From NCBI GenBank assembly GCA_020543525.1, contig JAHYIO010000006.1, positions 1,674,001 through 1,738,000 of the forward strand: 64,000 nt of DNA. Direction: 5' to 3'. Source of the DNA: Coriolopsis trogii (lineage: Eukaryota > Basidiomycota > Agaricomycetes > Polyporales > Polyporaceae). Shown one piece after another: positions 44,304-56,150 of this stretch. Each line of letters begins with the position of its first letter. Positions within the stretch are counted from its first letter, which is position 1. A program made the position numbers and the translations under genes. The notes under the pieces are model-generated. The model worked only from the letters and a program-made list of their open reading frames with translations, made no database searches and was not told the origin of the DNA.

Positions 44304-45006
44304 TCAACCAAGGAGAGCACCGCCAAAGAATATCACTGAGAGTATGTACGAGAAGGAGTACGGAGAGACTGACAGAGCACCGTTCGGCTGGGTAGAGGTA
44401 GAGGGAGAGGACACATCGGAGGTCGGGGTCGTAGACGCGGACGAAGAGCCGTCAGTGGCGGATGTTGTGCCAGTGGGGGTGCTGAGCCGAAGAACATGCT
44501 CAGAATGGGGGATAGAGCGAAGATAAAGTGAACTAAAGCTTACGAGTTGGATGTGGTAGGTGTAGTGCCGCTGCTACCCCCGCTACCACTACCCGCAGGA
44601 GCAGTAGTCGTGATGGGGGAGATTGTGTAGACGAGCGTCCCTCCCGCAGCCTTGTTCGTCACGCCGTGCTGGCCTGCACAATTCTCGTTGTTGAATCGGA
44701 TGGCGTCGGCGTCCTGAGCATCCGGACACGGATCGTAACACGACAGGAGGCCTTGTTGAATCTCGCAGATGCACTTGTCGCGGACGTGTCAGAGGGCGTA
44801 ACTCAAGGGTAGCATGGGATTGATGAGAATCCATTACTCACCTCCCAATCACTGCTAGAGCACGGAGCCTTGCCCTCGTCCGCGTAGACCTGGTCAGTAC
44901 AACGAATGATGCTCTGGTAGGTGTCTTCAGGGCAGCTGTCGGTGTTCTGTGCCGCGACGAGCACCGCGCTGGCAGCGACGAGGGCAGAAATGATAGTAAT
45001 TCTCAT
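44304..45006 (-). CDS. Secreted cysteine-rich protein, probably GPI-anchored, CFEM-like
   Basis: ATG 45006 starts a signal peptide (MRITIISALVAASAVLVAAQ). Eight cysteines follow, spaced C-x11-C-x12-C-x6-C-x-C-x8-C-x3-C-x15-C. The segment PCSSSDWECIC resembles the CxxxDxxCxC core of CFEM domains, though the full CFEM pattern is not met. An intron separates SSDWE from CICEIQQG. A Ser/Thr/Gly-rich stalk (TAPAGSGSGGSSGTTP), split by a second intron (GTAAGC to GGCTCAG), ends in a hydrophobic tail SPYSFSYILSVIFFGGALLG, as expected for a GPI signal. Stop TGA at 44304. Probably a cell-wall or surface protein; no activity can be assigned. Confidence 0.78.
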
Positions 45007-46760
45007 GGCGAGATGTGAGGAAAGTGACAGGCAGAGGTTCCGTACAGAGAGGTTGGAGGAGAGATGACGGTGAGGCGCTGCAACTCATCTGCTTGGCATG
45101 CCCCCTCGCGTTTCTCTCGGCACGCAATGCTTCACGGTGAAGTATCGCCACTCGCCATCCTGGTAAGCCCGCAAATTCAAGTCGTCGACGAGTAGTGGGT
45201 AAGGTGGGTAGATAATATGATTTCCTGTTGACTAGCCGATGCTGCAGAATCCAGACAAGTAGAAACTCGATACCTGCTGAGCGTTGAGGCCTGAGGGGGC
45301 TCGAAGAGCCAGCCGCCTGCCAGCGGAGCACCCGGTCCGCATCCGGTTTGCACGGTCCGCTTAGGATGAGTTCGGCGAGTTTTGTCTCGCGACGGTGCTC
45401 TACGTTACGAACGAACGACGATGACACCGGAGTCTGGCACTGTCCGGATCCGCCGTTAGGCGGCAGCCTGAGCAGGGTAATTTCACAGCTCGTATGGTCC
45501 GCTCAGTCTCTCATCCTACACAAAGTGTGTAGCATGCTGAACAAAACAGATCTGCTGCTGGCAGTTCAACACACTGACATTTTTCGCAACTTCAAACATC
45601 TACCGGGCATATACGAGACCCAAGTCACCGTGATCTAGGAATGCGTCAGCACGCGCTGCTGATTTATGTGAGTTTCATATTGTGAGGGTATGCGTAATAG
45701 CTCGGTGCAAGGTACGCCGGACTGCATTTTCCTATGATCCTGTTTGACTTTGAATTGAACCACTCACATCTTAGTGTATACGTCTCCCTGTCAAACCTTC
45801 TCCACTCGTATATGTCAACGCAGAGGACAGAAGTACTCTGGTGATATTGAGGAAACGCGCATAAATGTGTCTTGACTGCCAGCCTTCCAAGCGGCAAACG
45901 ACGTAGCCAGCCGACCGTAAATGAAGCCGTCTGGCGAGCGACAAAGTTAGTTCACGTCCAGCGTTTACGCTACTTCCCTCACATACGCACTGTGTAGGTC
46001 TTTGAGCACGCTATCGTACAGCCTGCTCCTGTGACACGTCAACTGGATCTCGCCCATGGGCGCAAGCCACTGAGCGTTCTAGAACTCCTCTCCTTGAACG
46101 GCGAAGCCCCGTTTGCTCACTGCCTTTCCCTTCTGACCTTCTTGAAACACGACGGATTCCGACGCATATCGTTGGCGCCCTTTATTCTAAATATCTTCGC
46201 TCCTGGGGTTCTGAGAGCGTCATATGCCTCAGAATAGTGGGTTTCCCGCCAGGTGAGAGCACCGGTTCTCCGACAACGCCATATGTTCCACCCAGCTGAC
46301 GACTTCCCAAACGGGATAGAGTCAGGAACTGTGGGTGTATGGGTATGGAAGCCTCATAGCTGCAGACGGTGTTGTGCATACTTCGCCAGAGGTTCCTCTC
46401 TGATGCCAATGTCCGTCGCAAACGCTCCATCGCTCGTGGAACGTCAACTTCGCCCCCCTGCCTCATTTTCTGTGTTCAGGAATCTGGCTAAAAGCGCCAT
46501 GACTACTCTCTGGCTGTACCAATAGACGGCCGTTGTCCACAGTGCTGTGGGCAAAGCTTCCCAGGCCTACACGTGTTGAACGCGCTCATTGACAGAGTGG
46601 GACTTCGCCTCTTCTCTTCCTTGCCGTTACGTGACAGCGCGTCTCGCTCGTGCTTTCAGTCTTTCACAACGTGCCTTCGGTCCGTGTCGTCCTTGCGTCC
46701 TGCCTCGCCCACGCCAAATGCACTGCTCGAATGCTGTGGCTGTCGGAGGAGTAGCGCGAG
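45007..46760. other. Gene-poor stretch
   Basis: 1.7 kb with no convincing gene. Frames such as 46182-46466 (minus) and 46031-46237 (plus) have no motif. The left end includes the promoter of the cysteine-rich gene and the right end that of the second metacaspase. Confidence 0.35.
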
Positions 46761-46761
46761 G

Positions 46762-46768
46762 ATATAAG
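46762..46768 (+). promoter_or_regulatory. TATA box of the metacaspase gene
   Basis: ATATAAG lies about 110 bp upstream of ATG 46875, followed by pyrimidine-rich sequence typical of fungal leaders. Confidence 0.45.
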
Positions 46769-46874
46769 CTCTTTCCCCTTCTCACTGTCCCTTGCGCAAC
46801 TCTCTTCCTACCATCTAGGCTTTAGGCTTGTCTCTTCCTTCGACTTCGCGGTTCCCAAGGTCTATACCGTAGAT

Positions 46875-49114
46875 ATGACGGCGACGATCCTACGTCGGCT
46901 GACCGGCCCTAGGGCTGGTCTATCTTCCCCCAAGTCGACATTACCCACGCGGAAGCCCTTGAAGAGAGCATTGATCATCGGCATCAACTATACAGGTCAG
47001 ATGGGCTGGGAGTTGAGAGGACCACACGGCGACGCGAAGCTATGGCGCCAATTCTGCGTAGGTGAGTGTATTCGCTGTGTTCTGTCTCTCCCGGCTACTC
47101 GATGACAAGGCCGATCGCAGACACCTATGGTTTCAAGGAGGCACATATCACCATGATGCTCGACGAGGAGGGGATCGATAGGAAGCTTTGGCCCACGCGC
47201 GCGAACATTGTACGTCTCCCACTCTAGTACTGACTGGCGCGCATCCCCCTCACCACGGCTGCTTAGATAAGGGAAATTCGTAATTTCGTGAACGATCTCC
47301 AAGCAAACGATCAGGTCGTGTTCTTCTGTATGTCAGCCCGCTTACGGTCGATCTAGAGCTGACCACGGGTTATGTAGACTCGGGTCATACCACCCAGTTT
47401 GATAGTATGAGCTCAAACGAGGATGACGGCAAGGATGAAGGTACTGAATGATTGCGCAGTGGCAAGCGTCGTAGGCTCGCGTACTCAACTACTTCACTAG
47501 CCATTGTTCCTCTCGATCACGGAGGTGGCGCCCCGCCGCAGAAGGAGAAAGTCATCCTTGATAACGTGCGTGGACCCCTCTTGTCCTGTGTGCAGACTAG
47601 TACTGAATCCTCTTAGGAGCTCCGCAAACTCATGGTCGATCCTCTCCCCATGGGGGTTTCCCTAACTGCTATCTTCGACTCGTGTCATTCTGGAACGCTG
47701 CTTGACCTGGACCATTACATCTGTAATGAAGTGTTGTTCCCCTTCCAAGGTCGGGGACGCCGCCAGCCGAGATCCCGCTGGCAGAAAGTAGGCGAGTATG
47801 GGCTGCACACCGTCCTCTACTACTTGGAAGCTCAACGACGCACTGTATAGAACGGAAGAACGGACACTATGGTACAGCCGTTTGCTACGAAGCTCATGAT
47901 ATGCAATGACAGAACGTGTCCGGTGTCTGCAGATATTCAATATTATCCGAAGACCAAGGAAGAGATGAATCTTGAAGACGAACACCCCAAGGGAGAAGCG
48001 AAGAACGGTGCGCGACTCACACAAATAATGGCGTCGGCTTGATCAGGACTGACTTGCACGACAGAGCGTAGTGAGAGTTCGGGTGGCCGGATCCATATCC
48101 GCCAATACAGACGGGACGAGTCGGAGAAGGTGCTCAGCATCGACACTGCGCTGGAACGGGTGGGGCAGACAACGGCGGGCAACAAACAGTACGAAGTCAC
48201 CCGGCGCGAGTCATATAGTATGCGCCAGGTGTCTATTCCCGTACCCGTCCCGAGACCCAGTCTGCCGGGATTAGAGAAGACTACCCTGTCACGGCCGCCC
48301 ACGTTCAACTCGGTGGTGCAGAGTATAAGCTCGGGAGTGAGTCACATCGCGTCTGGGATCCTGGAGTTGACCCGGTGCGCATCTCCGGAGCCCATGCCGA
48401 ATCGGAAGTGCAGTGAGTTGTGCCAGCCAGAGCCCGACCCAGGAAAGGCGGTAGTGGTGAGCTCACGTTGGATTCGTGCTGTGGGATGTTTGTCGGCTCA
48501 CAGTCTTGCGGTATTAGCTCTCAATTGCTGCATGTCATGATGCTCAGCAAGCATTTGACGGGCCTCGTGGTCAGACCATGACGAAGGCAAGTCCATATGT
48601 CCACATACTAATACCTGAAGGTATTGACGGCTATACTATACAGTGTCTTGTCGAGATTCTCAGTCAGTCCGCGATTCTCTGCGTGCTCCACTCACTCCTC
48701 TCACAGCTGCGAACACACAGATGACGATCCTCACCCTCACCCCCGGACGTTGGTGTGGAAGCTAGGGTAATATTGCAATAGCCCTGCTGATTGTGTTTGT
48801 GCACCTATTAACCAGGTCGTCGGCAGGTTCAAGCTGCATAGTCTGGCTCGCATGCTACAGAAGAAGAATTCGGCAAACATGAAGAAGAGAAAACACGACA
48901 AGCGCGTCCGGGTCCATGATGTTGACTTCTTTGTACCCCAGGTGGGTCGTATACATGTGCTTAGTCGTTCCTTTTGCTGGTGAACTAACGAACTGGGTCT
49001 GTAGCTTGGGAGCCAGTCTCCAGTGGTACGCTCTTGGTGCTCCTGAGATGAAGACGACGCTGACGCTTGTTCTGCACCCAGGCCAAGGATGAACGTTTCA
49101 TGAAGATGAAGTGA
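46875..49114 (+). CDS. Type I metacaspase
   Basis: Cysteine protease of the caspase fold that cleaves after Arg or Lys and is usually calcium-dependent. From ATG 46875: KRALIIGINYTGQ, ELRGPHGDAKLWRQF, ITMMLDEEG, IREIRNFVNDLQANDQ and VVFFYSGHTTQFD, with the catalytic His at 47386-47388 (the usual GHGGQ is GHTTQ). The nucleophile motif is canonical, SLTAIFDSCHSGTLLDLDHY (Cys codon 47683-47685). A long insert carries RCASPEPM and CSELCQP, as in the pseudoenzyme at 38903. The p10 end follows after several introns: VVGRFKLHSLARMLQKK, DVDFFVPQ, LGSQSPV and AKDERFMKMK with TGA at 49112-49114. No Pro/Gln-rich prodomain is present. Several of the short 3' exons are inferred from phase and the shared ending. 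Confidence 0.8.
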
Positions 49115-50515
49115 TTCCTTGTTTTATGAACATACGCAGTTGCTACGCATTTCCACTCCGATACTCGCCCTCCATCATGCAAATGCAACCCCATGACACA
49201 ATTCACATGTCGTACATGCCTTTCTTTGCGCCGTGGGTCTGGACACTGTGATTACTTCGGACACTGCCTCGTACTAGGCCTGCTCCCCCTCACTATGCGG
49301 TATTTTTTGTCGAGTTCGCACATGGCAGACGGACTCCATTGCTCAGCATTGAGTCAACAAGCATCATAGTGCCAAAACTAGTCTCTTACACAATCCATGC
49401 GCTTCATTGTCTTCGACTTCCCTTACTTGTTGCCCGACAGTCTAGACTCCGACTCTCCGGGAGGGAGTACTGAACCTGATACTAGTGGCGGTGGCACCTT
49501 CGAATGGTCATGCCAGCCTTGGTCAACAGCCTCTCCCGAGTTGGCGCTCGTTGGCTGGTACCTCTGGCAGTATCCGAAGAATCCGAACGCCGCGAGCGCC
49601 CCGGCGCGCTCAGGTTCGTCCAAGTCTCCTTTGTCCTTCTCCGTGATGCTTCCGAGACTCTGACAACAGCGTCATATCTAGACAGTACTGCGGTGGTGCG
49701 ATGCCATTGTGTCTTGCCACACTCGACATCGATGGTATTGAGTGTTGGGAGAACCTTGGTCCTGCCGCACCCCGTCGAAGAAGGCTGGAAAGGGACAGCT
49801 GCCTTTCCAGGTGCGCAGGACTGCGAACGGACCACAACTGGCACCACAACGGTTGGCGTGAACGTGTGGCCGTGGGTGAGTCTCCGTTTCTGTCATCTCG
49901 AGTTCTGCGCACCCAGTTCTGTTGCTAGTTGGAGGATACGTTTGTGCTGAGTCGCCGCTAGAGGGGCGGGTTTGCTGTCCTGGCTCAGCGGCGGCAGGAG
50001 ACATGTCTCCTACGCAGTCTATGGCGCACACCGCCACGGGCGACACGTCACCGCATGTGGTCGCGGGCAATGCTGGGCGGCCCCGACAGATGATGAGAAG
50101 GTGCTAGGCGCCGTCGGGCAATTGCCAAAAGTCGCCATCATCCCACGTCGGTGCACCTCGTGTTCCGATGCCCGACTCCCGTGTGCTGGTGCGCCCGTCG
50201 TGAGGGCCGTCCGGGGGGCGAAGCACGTCACGTCATGGGAGGCTCGATGTACTGCCCTGCATTCTGATGCGCCTGCCAATCCTGGTTAAGGGCTTATCTG
50301 TTGATATGCATTGTGCATAGCATGTCGTGGATGCACTCTCGTTAGTAGGGTCCGCCCCGAGCTGGCTATGCAGTTGTGGTGGGGGCGGAGAGTAGAAGGG
50401 GCTACTTCTGTTATTGTGGTTGGGAGGGGCTGCATGTGCTCCTGACTGCCGGAGTCACTGGCGGTTCCTTTGTGCGCAGCCCAAGAAGGAAGGCCTGGGG
50501 CACCCGGACTTCGAA
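49115..50515. other. Intergenic with open but unassigned frames
   Basis: 1.4 kb without a supported gene. Frames at 49504-49950 and 49972-50289 (plus) are open, the latter with RRCTSCSDARLPC, which recalls a zinc ligand cluster, but neither has splice partners or a recognisable domain. Confidence 0.35.
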
Positions 50516-50524
50516 CTATATAAG
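50516..50524 (+). promoter_or_regulatory. TATA box of the DUF6699 gene
   Basis: CTATATAAG, about 150 bp upstream of ATG 50669 and followed by a C/T- and A/C-rich leader. Confidence 0.5.
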
Positions 50525-50668
50525 ACCCTGGTTAGGCAAGTTGCACCAACCCACCCTCTCACCTTACCCACCACTACCACAATATCTCTGTAGCTTAGCT
50601 ATATAACACCATACCGCAGCCTTGTGAAATCCCCCCTTCCAATCCCTTCATCACACTCTTCCCGAACG

Positions 50669-51523
50669 ATGAGCCAGAAGAAGAAGACGGTCCGCTTCGC
50701 GGACGTCTCCCCACAGACACCGTCTCCTGCGTCGACGAGCAGTACGCTTGCGTCCTCGCCGGGACCTATCACTCTCCCACAACTCGCCCCTAGGTACCTA
50801 CCACCTACCGTCGTTAGGCCAGCTGAGCACCCACCGACGCAGCAGCCGGTGCCCACTTTTGTACACATGCCAATACCGATGGCGTTCATCCCTTCGCCAT
50901 CGCATAACCCGACGCGTTTCGAAGCAGAACCGGAAGGGGACCTCGACATAGACCCCCTCCTACTTTCCCCGCTGCATGCCGCACACCCCCCACCGCTCGT
51001 CTGGGATATTGCGGAGCATCCGGACGCGATCAAACTCGGGAGCATCGGCTCGCCCCGCGCGAGACCACTCTCGCATGCAGACCTTGCGAGCTGTGCGGTG
51101 CGCAAGAACGCAAAGGGCAGCCCGATGATCCTCAGCCGCGTCCTGCTCGTCTGCCCTGGGCTGCCGCTCGCGCTCGAGATAATCCCCGAGGAGCGTCCGG
51201 CATGGACCAGCACCCCGCTACCGTACCTCACCGTAGGGGACATATTGTTCGGCCTCTACAAGGGACTGCGGGAGTCGGTTAAGCCGCGGGAGTATGACGC
51301 GCTGGGACGGGGAGAGCGAGAGGCGGTGCGACGTGCGTTCGAGCGGAGGTTGCAGGCTGACCGCGCAAACTACGATCGCAACATGCGCTACGGCGTGCGG
51401 CGGATCGACTATTTGGGGGAGAGACGGCAATTAGTAGGGCTCCGACCGGCTGTCGGACAGGAGATACCAGCTGGGAGGAGACGAGGCGAAGTCTTTGTGG
51501 TGAACCTTGCGTTTGTGCGCTGA
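50669..51523 (+). CDS. DUF6699 protein (copy 1)
   Basis: Single-exon gene, 284 residues, start at ATG 50669 (MSQKKKTVRFADVSPQTP); the longer frame begins with a GTG and was not used. A Pro/Ser-rich N-terminal half leads to the DUF6699 domain: DIDPLLLSPLHAAHPPPLVW, WDIAEHPDAIKL, then LASCAVRKNAKG, LALEIIPEERPAW, LTVGDILFGLYKGLRESV, and the tail RRIDYLGERRQLVGLRPAV. The domain is common in basidiomycetes and has no known function. Strong GC bias (many NNC/NNG codons) suggests good expression. Paralogues lie at 58736 and 63075. Confidence 0.85.
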   Translation: MSQKKKTVRFADVSPQTPSPASTSSTLASSPGPITLPQLAPRYLPPTVVRPAEHPPTQQPVPTFVHMPIPMAFIPSPSHNPTRFEAEPEGDLDIDPLLLSPLHAAHPPPLVWDIAEHPDAIKLGSIGSPRARPLSHADLASCAVRKNAKGSPMILSRVLLVCPGLPLALEIIPEERPAWTSTPLPYLTVGDILFGLYKGLRESVKPREYDALGRGEREAVRRAFERRLQADRANYDRNMRYGVRRIDYLGERRQLVGLRPAVGQEIPAGRRRGEVFVVNLAFVR

Positions 51524-52122
51524 GTTTGTTCGGACATTTCTACGATACCATCCGATATTGATACCCTGACGTACCTTTGTGCGCTTGACTGTACTCGTAC
51601 CCTCCCATGTATACTTTACTAAGCTTGATTGATGACTGTAAACCGATGAGTGACAGAAGCAGTTATCGGAACCACAAAGTGCCCCTGAGATGACGTTGTG
51701 CGACGAAGACGATCTAGCGGTAGTACTTGGCATCTGTCTCTGTCATTCTACTCAGCGCTCCATTTCCTCAAATTTTGGGTCTTAACTATGAATGGAATAC
51801 CTACTGTGTATAGATAAAGCAAGACTGAGTTATGAGAGAGTTGGCAGACGAGAGAAGCGAGGATGCCCAAACGGGCGAGTGGATGTTTGGCAAGAGCTTG
51901 CGATCCTAATACGAGCAAGCAAAGACAAACAAAGCAAGTGGCACGGGCGCCAATTCCTAGCGCGCCGCGTATTTGCAGGCTGCGGCACGCGACGATACTC
52001 GGACCGTTTCTTCCTCCTGCTAGTCTTCCGCTTCATCTCCGCCGACAAAAGAGAACAAGTTCGTGCACTTGCTTTGCTGGTGTTGCTTGCTTTGACACTC
52101 TTGGATCTTGTTTACCTCCCAC
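51524..52122. other. Intergenic
   Basis: No gene seen between the DUF6699 stop and BUB3. The last 200 bp should contain the BUB3 promoter; no strong TATA box is visible. Confidence 0.35.
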
Positions 52123-53638
52123 ATGTCTGGTAGGCTCGCTCGCTCGGCCGTCGGAGTCCAGTTCGTTGCTCAACCCTCCCCATGTTGCAGACCAAATCCA
52201 ACTCGCGTCGCCGCCTTTCGACAGTGTATCGGCGGTTCGATTCTCACCAACAAACCCAGCACATTTGCTTGTATCTTCGTGGGACACTGTAAGTCGCGTC
52301 CAGATTTCCGCGTCATACAAGCTGCGGGGTGGCAGGAGATGGTTGTGTGGTGCGATGCAGTGGCAGGATGCTGGGGCAAGAATTGGTGTGTGTCTCATGC
52401 AAATGCTTATGCTTTTACTTCAGACTGTGCGGTTCTACGACGTCGCAAGCAACGAACAAAAGTCCAAGTATGACCACCGAGCAGCAGTCCTCGCGTGCTG
52501 TTTCTCCGACGCAACACATGGCTTCAGTGGCGGATTGGACACATCCGTCAGAGAGTGCGTTGTTACTACTTTTTCCTGGCTTCATGCGTCTCATCCTAAA
52601 CGATGTTCATGTTAGGCTTGACCTGGAAGTGGAGAATATCAACCACCTTGGGCAGCATGCCGATGCTATCTCTAGTATGACCTATTCTCGTAGCCACAGT
52701 AAGTCAGTTACGTTGTAATCTGTACTCCTGCCGAGCAATTGTGCTTATGTCCGTGACAGACGTCCTTATTACCGGCTCTTGGGACAGGACTGTACGGTTC
52801 TGGGATCCCCGAGCTTCAAATCAGCAGCAGTCCTCACATGAAGTCCCTGACCGTGTATACAACATGGACCTCGCAAACCATATGCTTGTTGTCGCAATGG
52901 CAAGCCGCCTTTTCCACATCTATGATATCCGCAAAATGGACACAGTGAACCAAGCGCGAGAGAGCAGCCTGAAGTTTATGACGCGTGCACTAGCGTGCAT
53001 GGCTGATGGTCAAGGTATGTTCCCTCGCGCACCAATCTCTGATGACGAGAAAGCGTGTTGATATATGCGGTGTAATGTTCTCCCCAGGTTACGCCACGGG
53101 GTCCGTGGAAGGACGTATAGCCGTCGAGTACCTCGACCCGAGCCCTCAAGCACAAGAAAAGAAATACGCGTTCAAGTGCCACCGACAAACAATCGATGAT
53201 GTAGATCACGTATGGCCGGTCAACTCTCTTGCCTTCCATCCAGTGTGAGTCGGCCATTGTTCCTCAGAGTATCACTTCATGTGATCAACCGTGTGCTAAT
53301 CCGCTCATCTCCAATAGCTACAATACCTTTGCCTCCGCTGGGTCTGATGGCACCGTCTCGATTTGGGACCACAAGTCGAAGAAGCGGCTACGGCAGTACC
53401 CGAAGTACAATTCGCCTGTACCATCGATCGCCTTCAACTGCGATGGAACAAAGCTCGCGGTGGGCGTCAGCTACACATGGGAGGAGGGCGAAGAGGGCGC
53501 CAAGACAGCAGAACTGCCTGCAGTATACATCAAGACCGTAGGGGATGAGGTGAAGGTACGTGCGCTTGTAAGCTCCATTCTCACAACATCATGTTGATGG
53601 CCATGTTTTGTTTGTAGCCGAAGGGTTGGTCGGGCTAA
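52123..53638 (+). CDS. bub3: Spindle checkpoint WD40 protein BUB3
   Basis: WD40 propeller that binds phosphorylated MELT motifs of the kinetochore protein Spc105/KNL1 and recruits Bub1 and Mad3/BubR1 in the spindle checkpoint. The first coding exon is only ATGTCTG (52123-52129). A 61-nt intron (52130-52190) follows, and the reading [20 protein letters not shown] matches the family N-terminus. Later exons give [70 protein letters not shown], and the diagnostic [20 protein letters not shown] followed by [23 protein letters not shown] and [12 protein letters not shown] close the propeller. The final exon is PKGWSG with TAA at 53636-53638. Seven introns, all in phase. Confidence 0.93.
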
Positions 53639-54381
53639 GCCTCTGTAGCGGAGTTCTCTTCTATTGTCACGTACGGCATTGTATTGGTATGATACTAGCG
53701 CAACAATGCTGACGATTTGAACGTCACGAGTGTGGGTGCGGATTTTTGAACAATTTCATGGACGTAACATCAGTACCAGGGGCCGTCGCCTTCACTGGCT
53801 CAACCGTTCTGGAAAAGGTCAGTGCTGTTCGGTGACGCTGATAAGTGCTGACAAATTGCGATACCCAGGACGGAACTGGTAGCAGAGCCACTACTTCACT
53901 TTCTTCACTTGAAGCATTACCAGCATCTTTACATGGTCATCCCATCCTCCATGGCGATACGCTCAAACCTAGACAGGGGCCATATCGGGTCAATAGCGAC
54001 ACAGTGAGCATGTTCGTTTCCACAATATGTGATAATCACTCTGACAGCTGGCATTTAGCAGACTGCGTTGTCATAGGCGTAGTCGGGGATACAGTTCGTC
54101 AGATTGTGAGTCTTTACTACTGCGTTCAGTGAGCAGATTATGGTCCGCCAAGATGATTCGAGATCCACGTCAGCATATGGGCTGTATGATCCATATCGAC
54201 CGGGACAAAAAACCTGCGTGGGGATCATACTGTCGTCACAAACTATCCTATGCCCTACGTAGGTTTGGTCCCCTCCGCGCTACTTCCATCCGAACAGGAA
54301 AGAACGCCTTCCGCCCTTCCGCATACCAGTACAGTGAGGCATAAGGGCACAGACGCCGTATATACCGGGCGCCGAGTCCGC
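53639..54381. other. Intergenic
   Basis: No gene is supported. A plus-strand stretch around 53750-54110 (for example SVPGAVAFTGSTVLEK and a frame from 53845) reads like protein but has no motif, start context or end; it could be a gene remnant. Confidence 0.3.
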
Positions 54382-54855
54382 TCAGGCGTTGCAGCGGCCG
54401 TGCTGGATGATGTCGTGCTCACTGCCGTGGCAGGTGATCTTGGGGGTGTGCGACGCGCACGAGCGGATGAAGCCGCCGTTGCCGTCGAGCAGCGAGCGCG
54501 GGAAGTTGTCGCTGCCGCAGTCGCCGAGCTGGAACGTAAAGCCGTTGAAGCTGAACGTCTGGCCGCACGGGCTGTTGATGAGCGGCCCAAGGAGGCGGGT
54601 GTTAGGGCACGCCGACTCGCCGTCGATCCTGTGGAGAAACCCTCAGTCAGTCAGTGGACGTTGCGGTGCGACGGAAGGAAGAAGCTTTGGGCCGGAGGAG
54701 ACTTACCAGGTGACCCAGTGGTTGGCCTGGTCAGTGTTCTGGAGCTGCTGGCCGAACCCGATGTTGGGCGGGCTGGCGCGGACGTCGAGAGCGGGGGAGG
54801 CCAGAGCGGCCGTAGCCGAGGTCACGGCGAGGATGATAGCGGCGGTGAACTGCAT
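54382..54855 (-). CDS. Small secreted cysteine-rich protein
   Basis: About 131 residues in two exons. ATG 54855 opens a signal peptide (MQFTAAIILAVTSATAALAS). The intron splits the Trp codon of VTW (GTAAGT to TCCACAG); exon 2 reads WIDGESACPNTRLLGPL, SPCGQTFSFNGFTFQLGDCG, DGNGGFIRSC, ITCHGSEHDIIQHGRC. The mature protein has six cysteines, which could form three disulfides. The GCGxxxF and HDxxQHxxC segments recall a family of basidiomycete small secreted proteins. No activity is known. Codon use is strongly GC-rich, suggesting high expression. Stop TGA at 54382. Confidence 0.82.
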
Positions 54856-56150
54856 CTCGGTATGAGTCGGTGAAGGCTGAATGCGGAAGAGTGCTGACTG
54901 TTGATTGCTGAAAGGCAGATGGGTGGTGAAGCTTTTATACCTGGCGTGAGCTGGGCGTTCACCTCTTGTTTGTGTTCTGCCGTCTACTGAATACGATGGA
55001 CCATGATGTGGTGTGGCGTGTCGGTGGGTGTCGAGAGCGATCCATGCCGGTCGTATTGCCGTCGATGATCGGTCGATCTGTCAGCTTGGTCTTCATTACT
55101 CTATGCAGGCGCTGTGGGATTTGTATGGCTGCGGCGCTGAGGAGTTGAACATGTCACTATATCGTTCGGAACGTCTCAGCGTGCCATTCTGGACGTTCCT
55201 CTTTCCATCACCTCTCGGTTTCATCCCACGCTGTCTTGAGAGTGCTCTCTACCCGGACTATCCGAGTTGTTTCGACTTCCTGGAAGGTGAAAACCGACCT
55301 ATACGTCACACAAAACGTCCTCCGGGTTGCACATGGCATTGAATCAGGACAAATAATATGCACAAAAGAGTGCTTCGCAACTTCTCGGACTGTTACACAA
55401 CCCACCGCTCGTATGTAACCATATCACTCTACCGTCGTCGCAGCAGTGCGCGCTGCTGAGCTTCCCTCCATCACGGTGGCAGAGCCTAGGATCCCTGCTG
55501 AAATCGATGGATCAGACGTATGCGTAAGCACTGAACTGGCCAGAACTGCACTTCGGCCGGGTTGATCCTGGACATACCCTTGTCTGCGGGTTTCATGGAC
55601 TCCGCGTGTCGCTCTGCCTGCAACATGTACTATTAGCGGATTGTTGAGGACCGCGCAGTTCACCGCCGACTACTATATGAGGAATGGTCGACCGTGGGAA
55701 GGGGTTTCAACGCGGCGCCATATACAATGTACACTGGCAGTAGTGGCTTACGTGCCACCATTTGCGTAGCGCTTGTACCAGCTGCGCTCGGATGACTGAG
55801 ACCACTCACAAATATGCTCACAATGTGGGTTGCGCCATTGAACAATGACAATGACATGATGCAAGGAGTATGAGAGAGTGCTGCATGGTCAGGACTAAGC
55901 CTGTAGTAGGGCACCCGGCTATGGATATTGAATCTACACCACTGGACGATGAACGCTATGAGGTTTCCAGCATAAGTATCTGGGACATATATGGAGAAAA
56001 GATCATCGAGCAACCAAAGAGAAACGAAGATTGTAGACTGAGTAAGTCTACAAACTTGTTTTCGCACTCGAAGGCACCGAAGCCGACCGAACCCAACAAA
56101 CGTATGTAATTCGAGGCAACGCACCGTAGTAGTATTGATGACAGCCGGAT
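54856..56150. other. Gene-poor stretch
   Basis: No supported gene. The first 100 bp are the promoter side of the secreted-protein gene, with CTTTTATACC near 54931-54940 as a possible TATA-like element on the minus strand (GGTATAAAAG). Frames at 55013-55342 and 55660-56229 lack motifs; the latter starts with GTG. Confidence 0.35.

Noticed and set aside
50624..50668. GTG start of the first DUF6699 protein
   Set aside because: An in-frame ATG at 50669 begins the plausible MSQKKKTVRFADV; nuclear fungal genes rarely use GTG.
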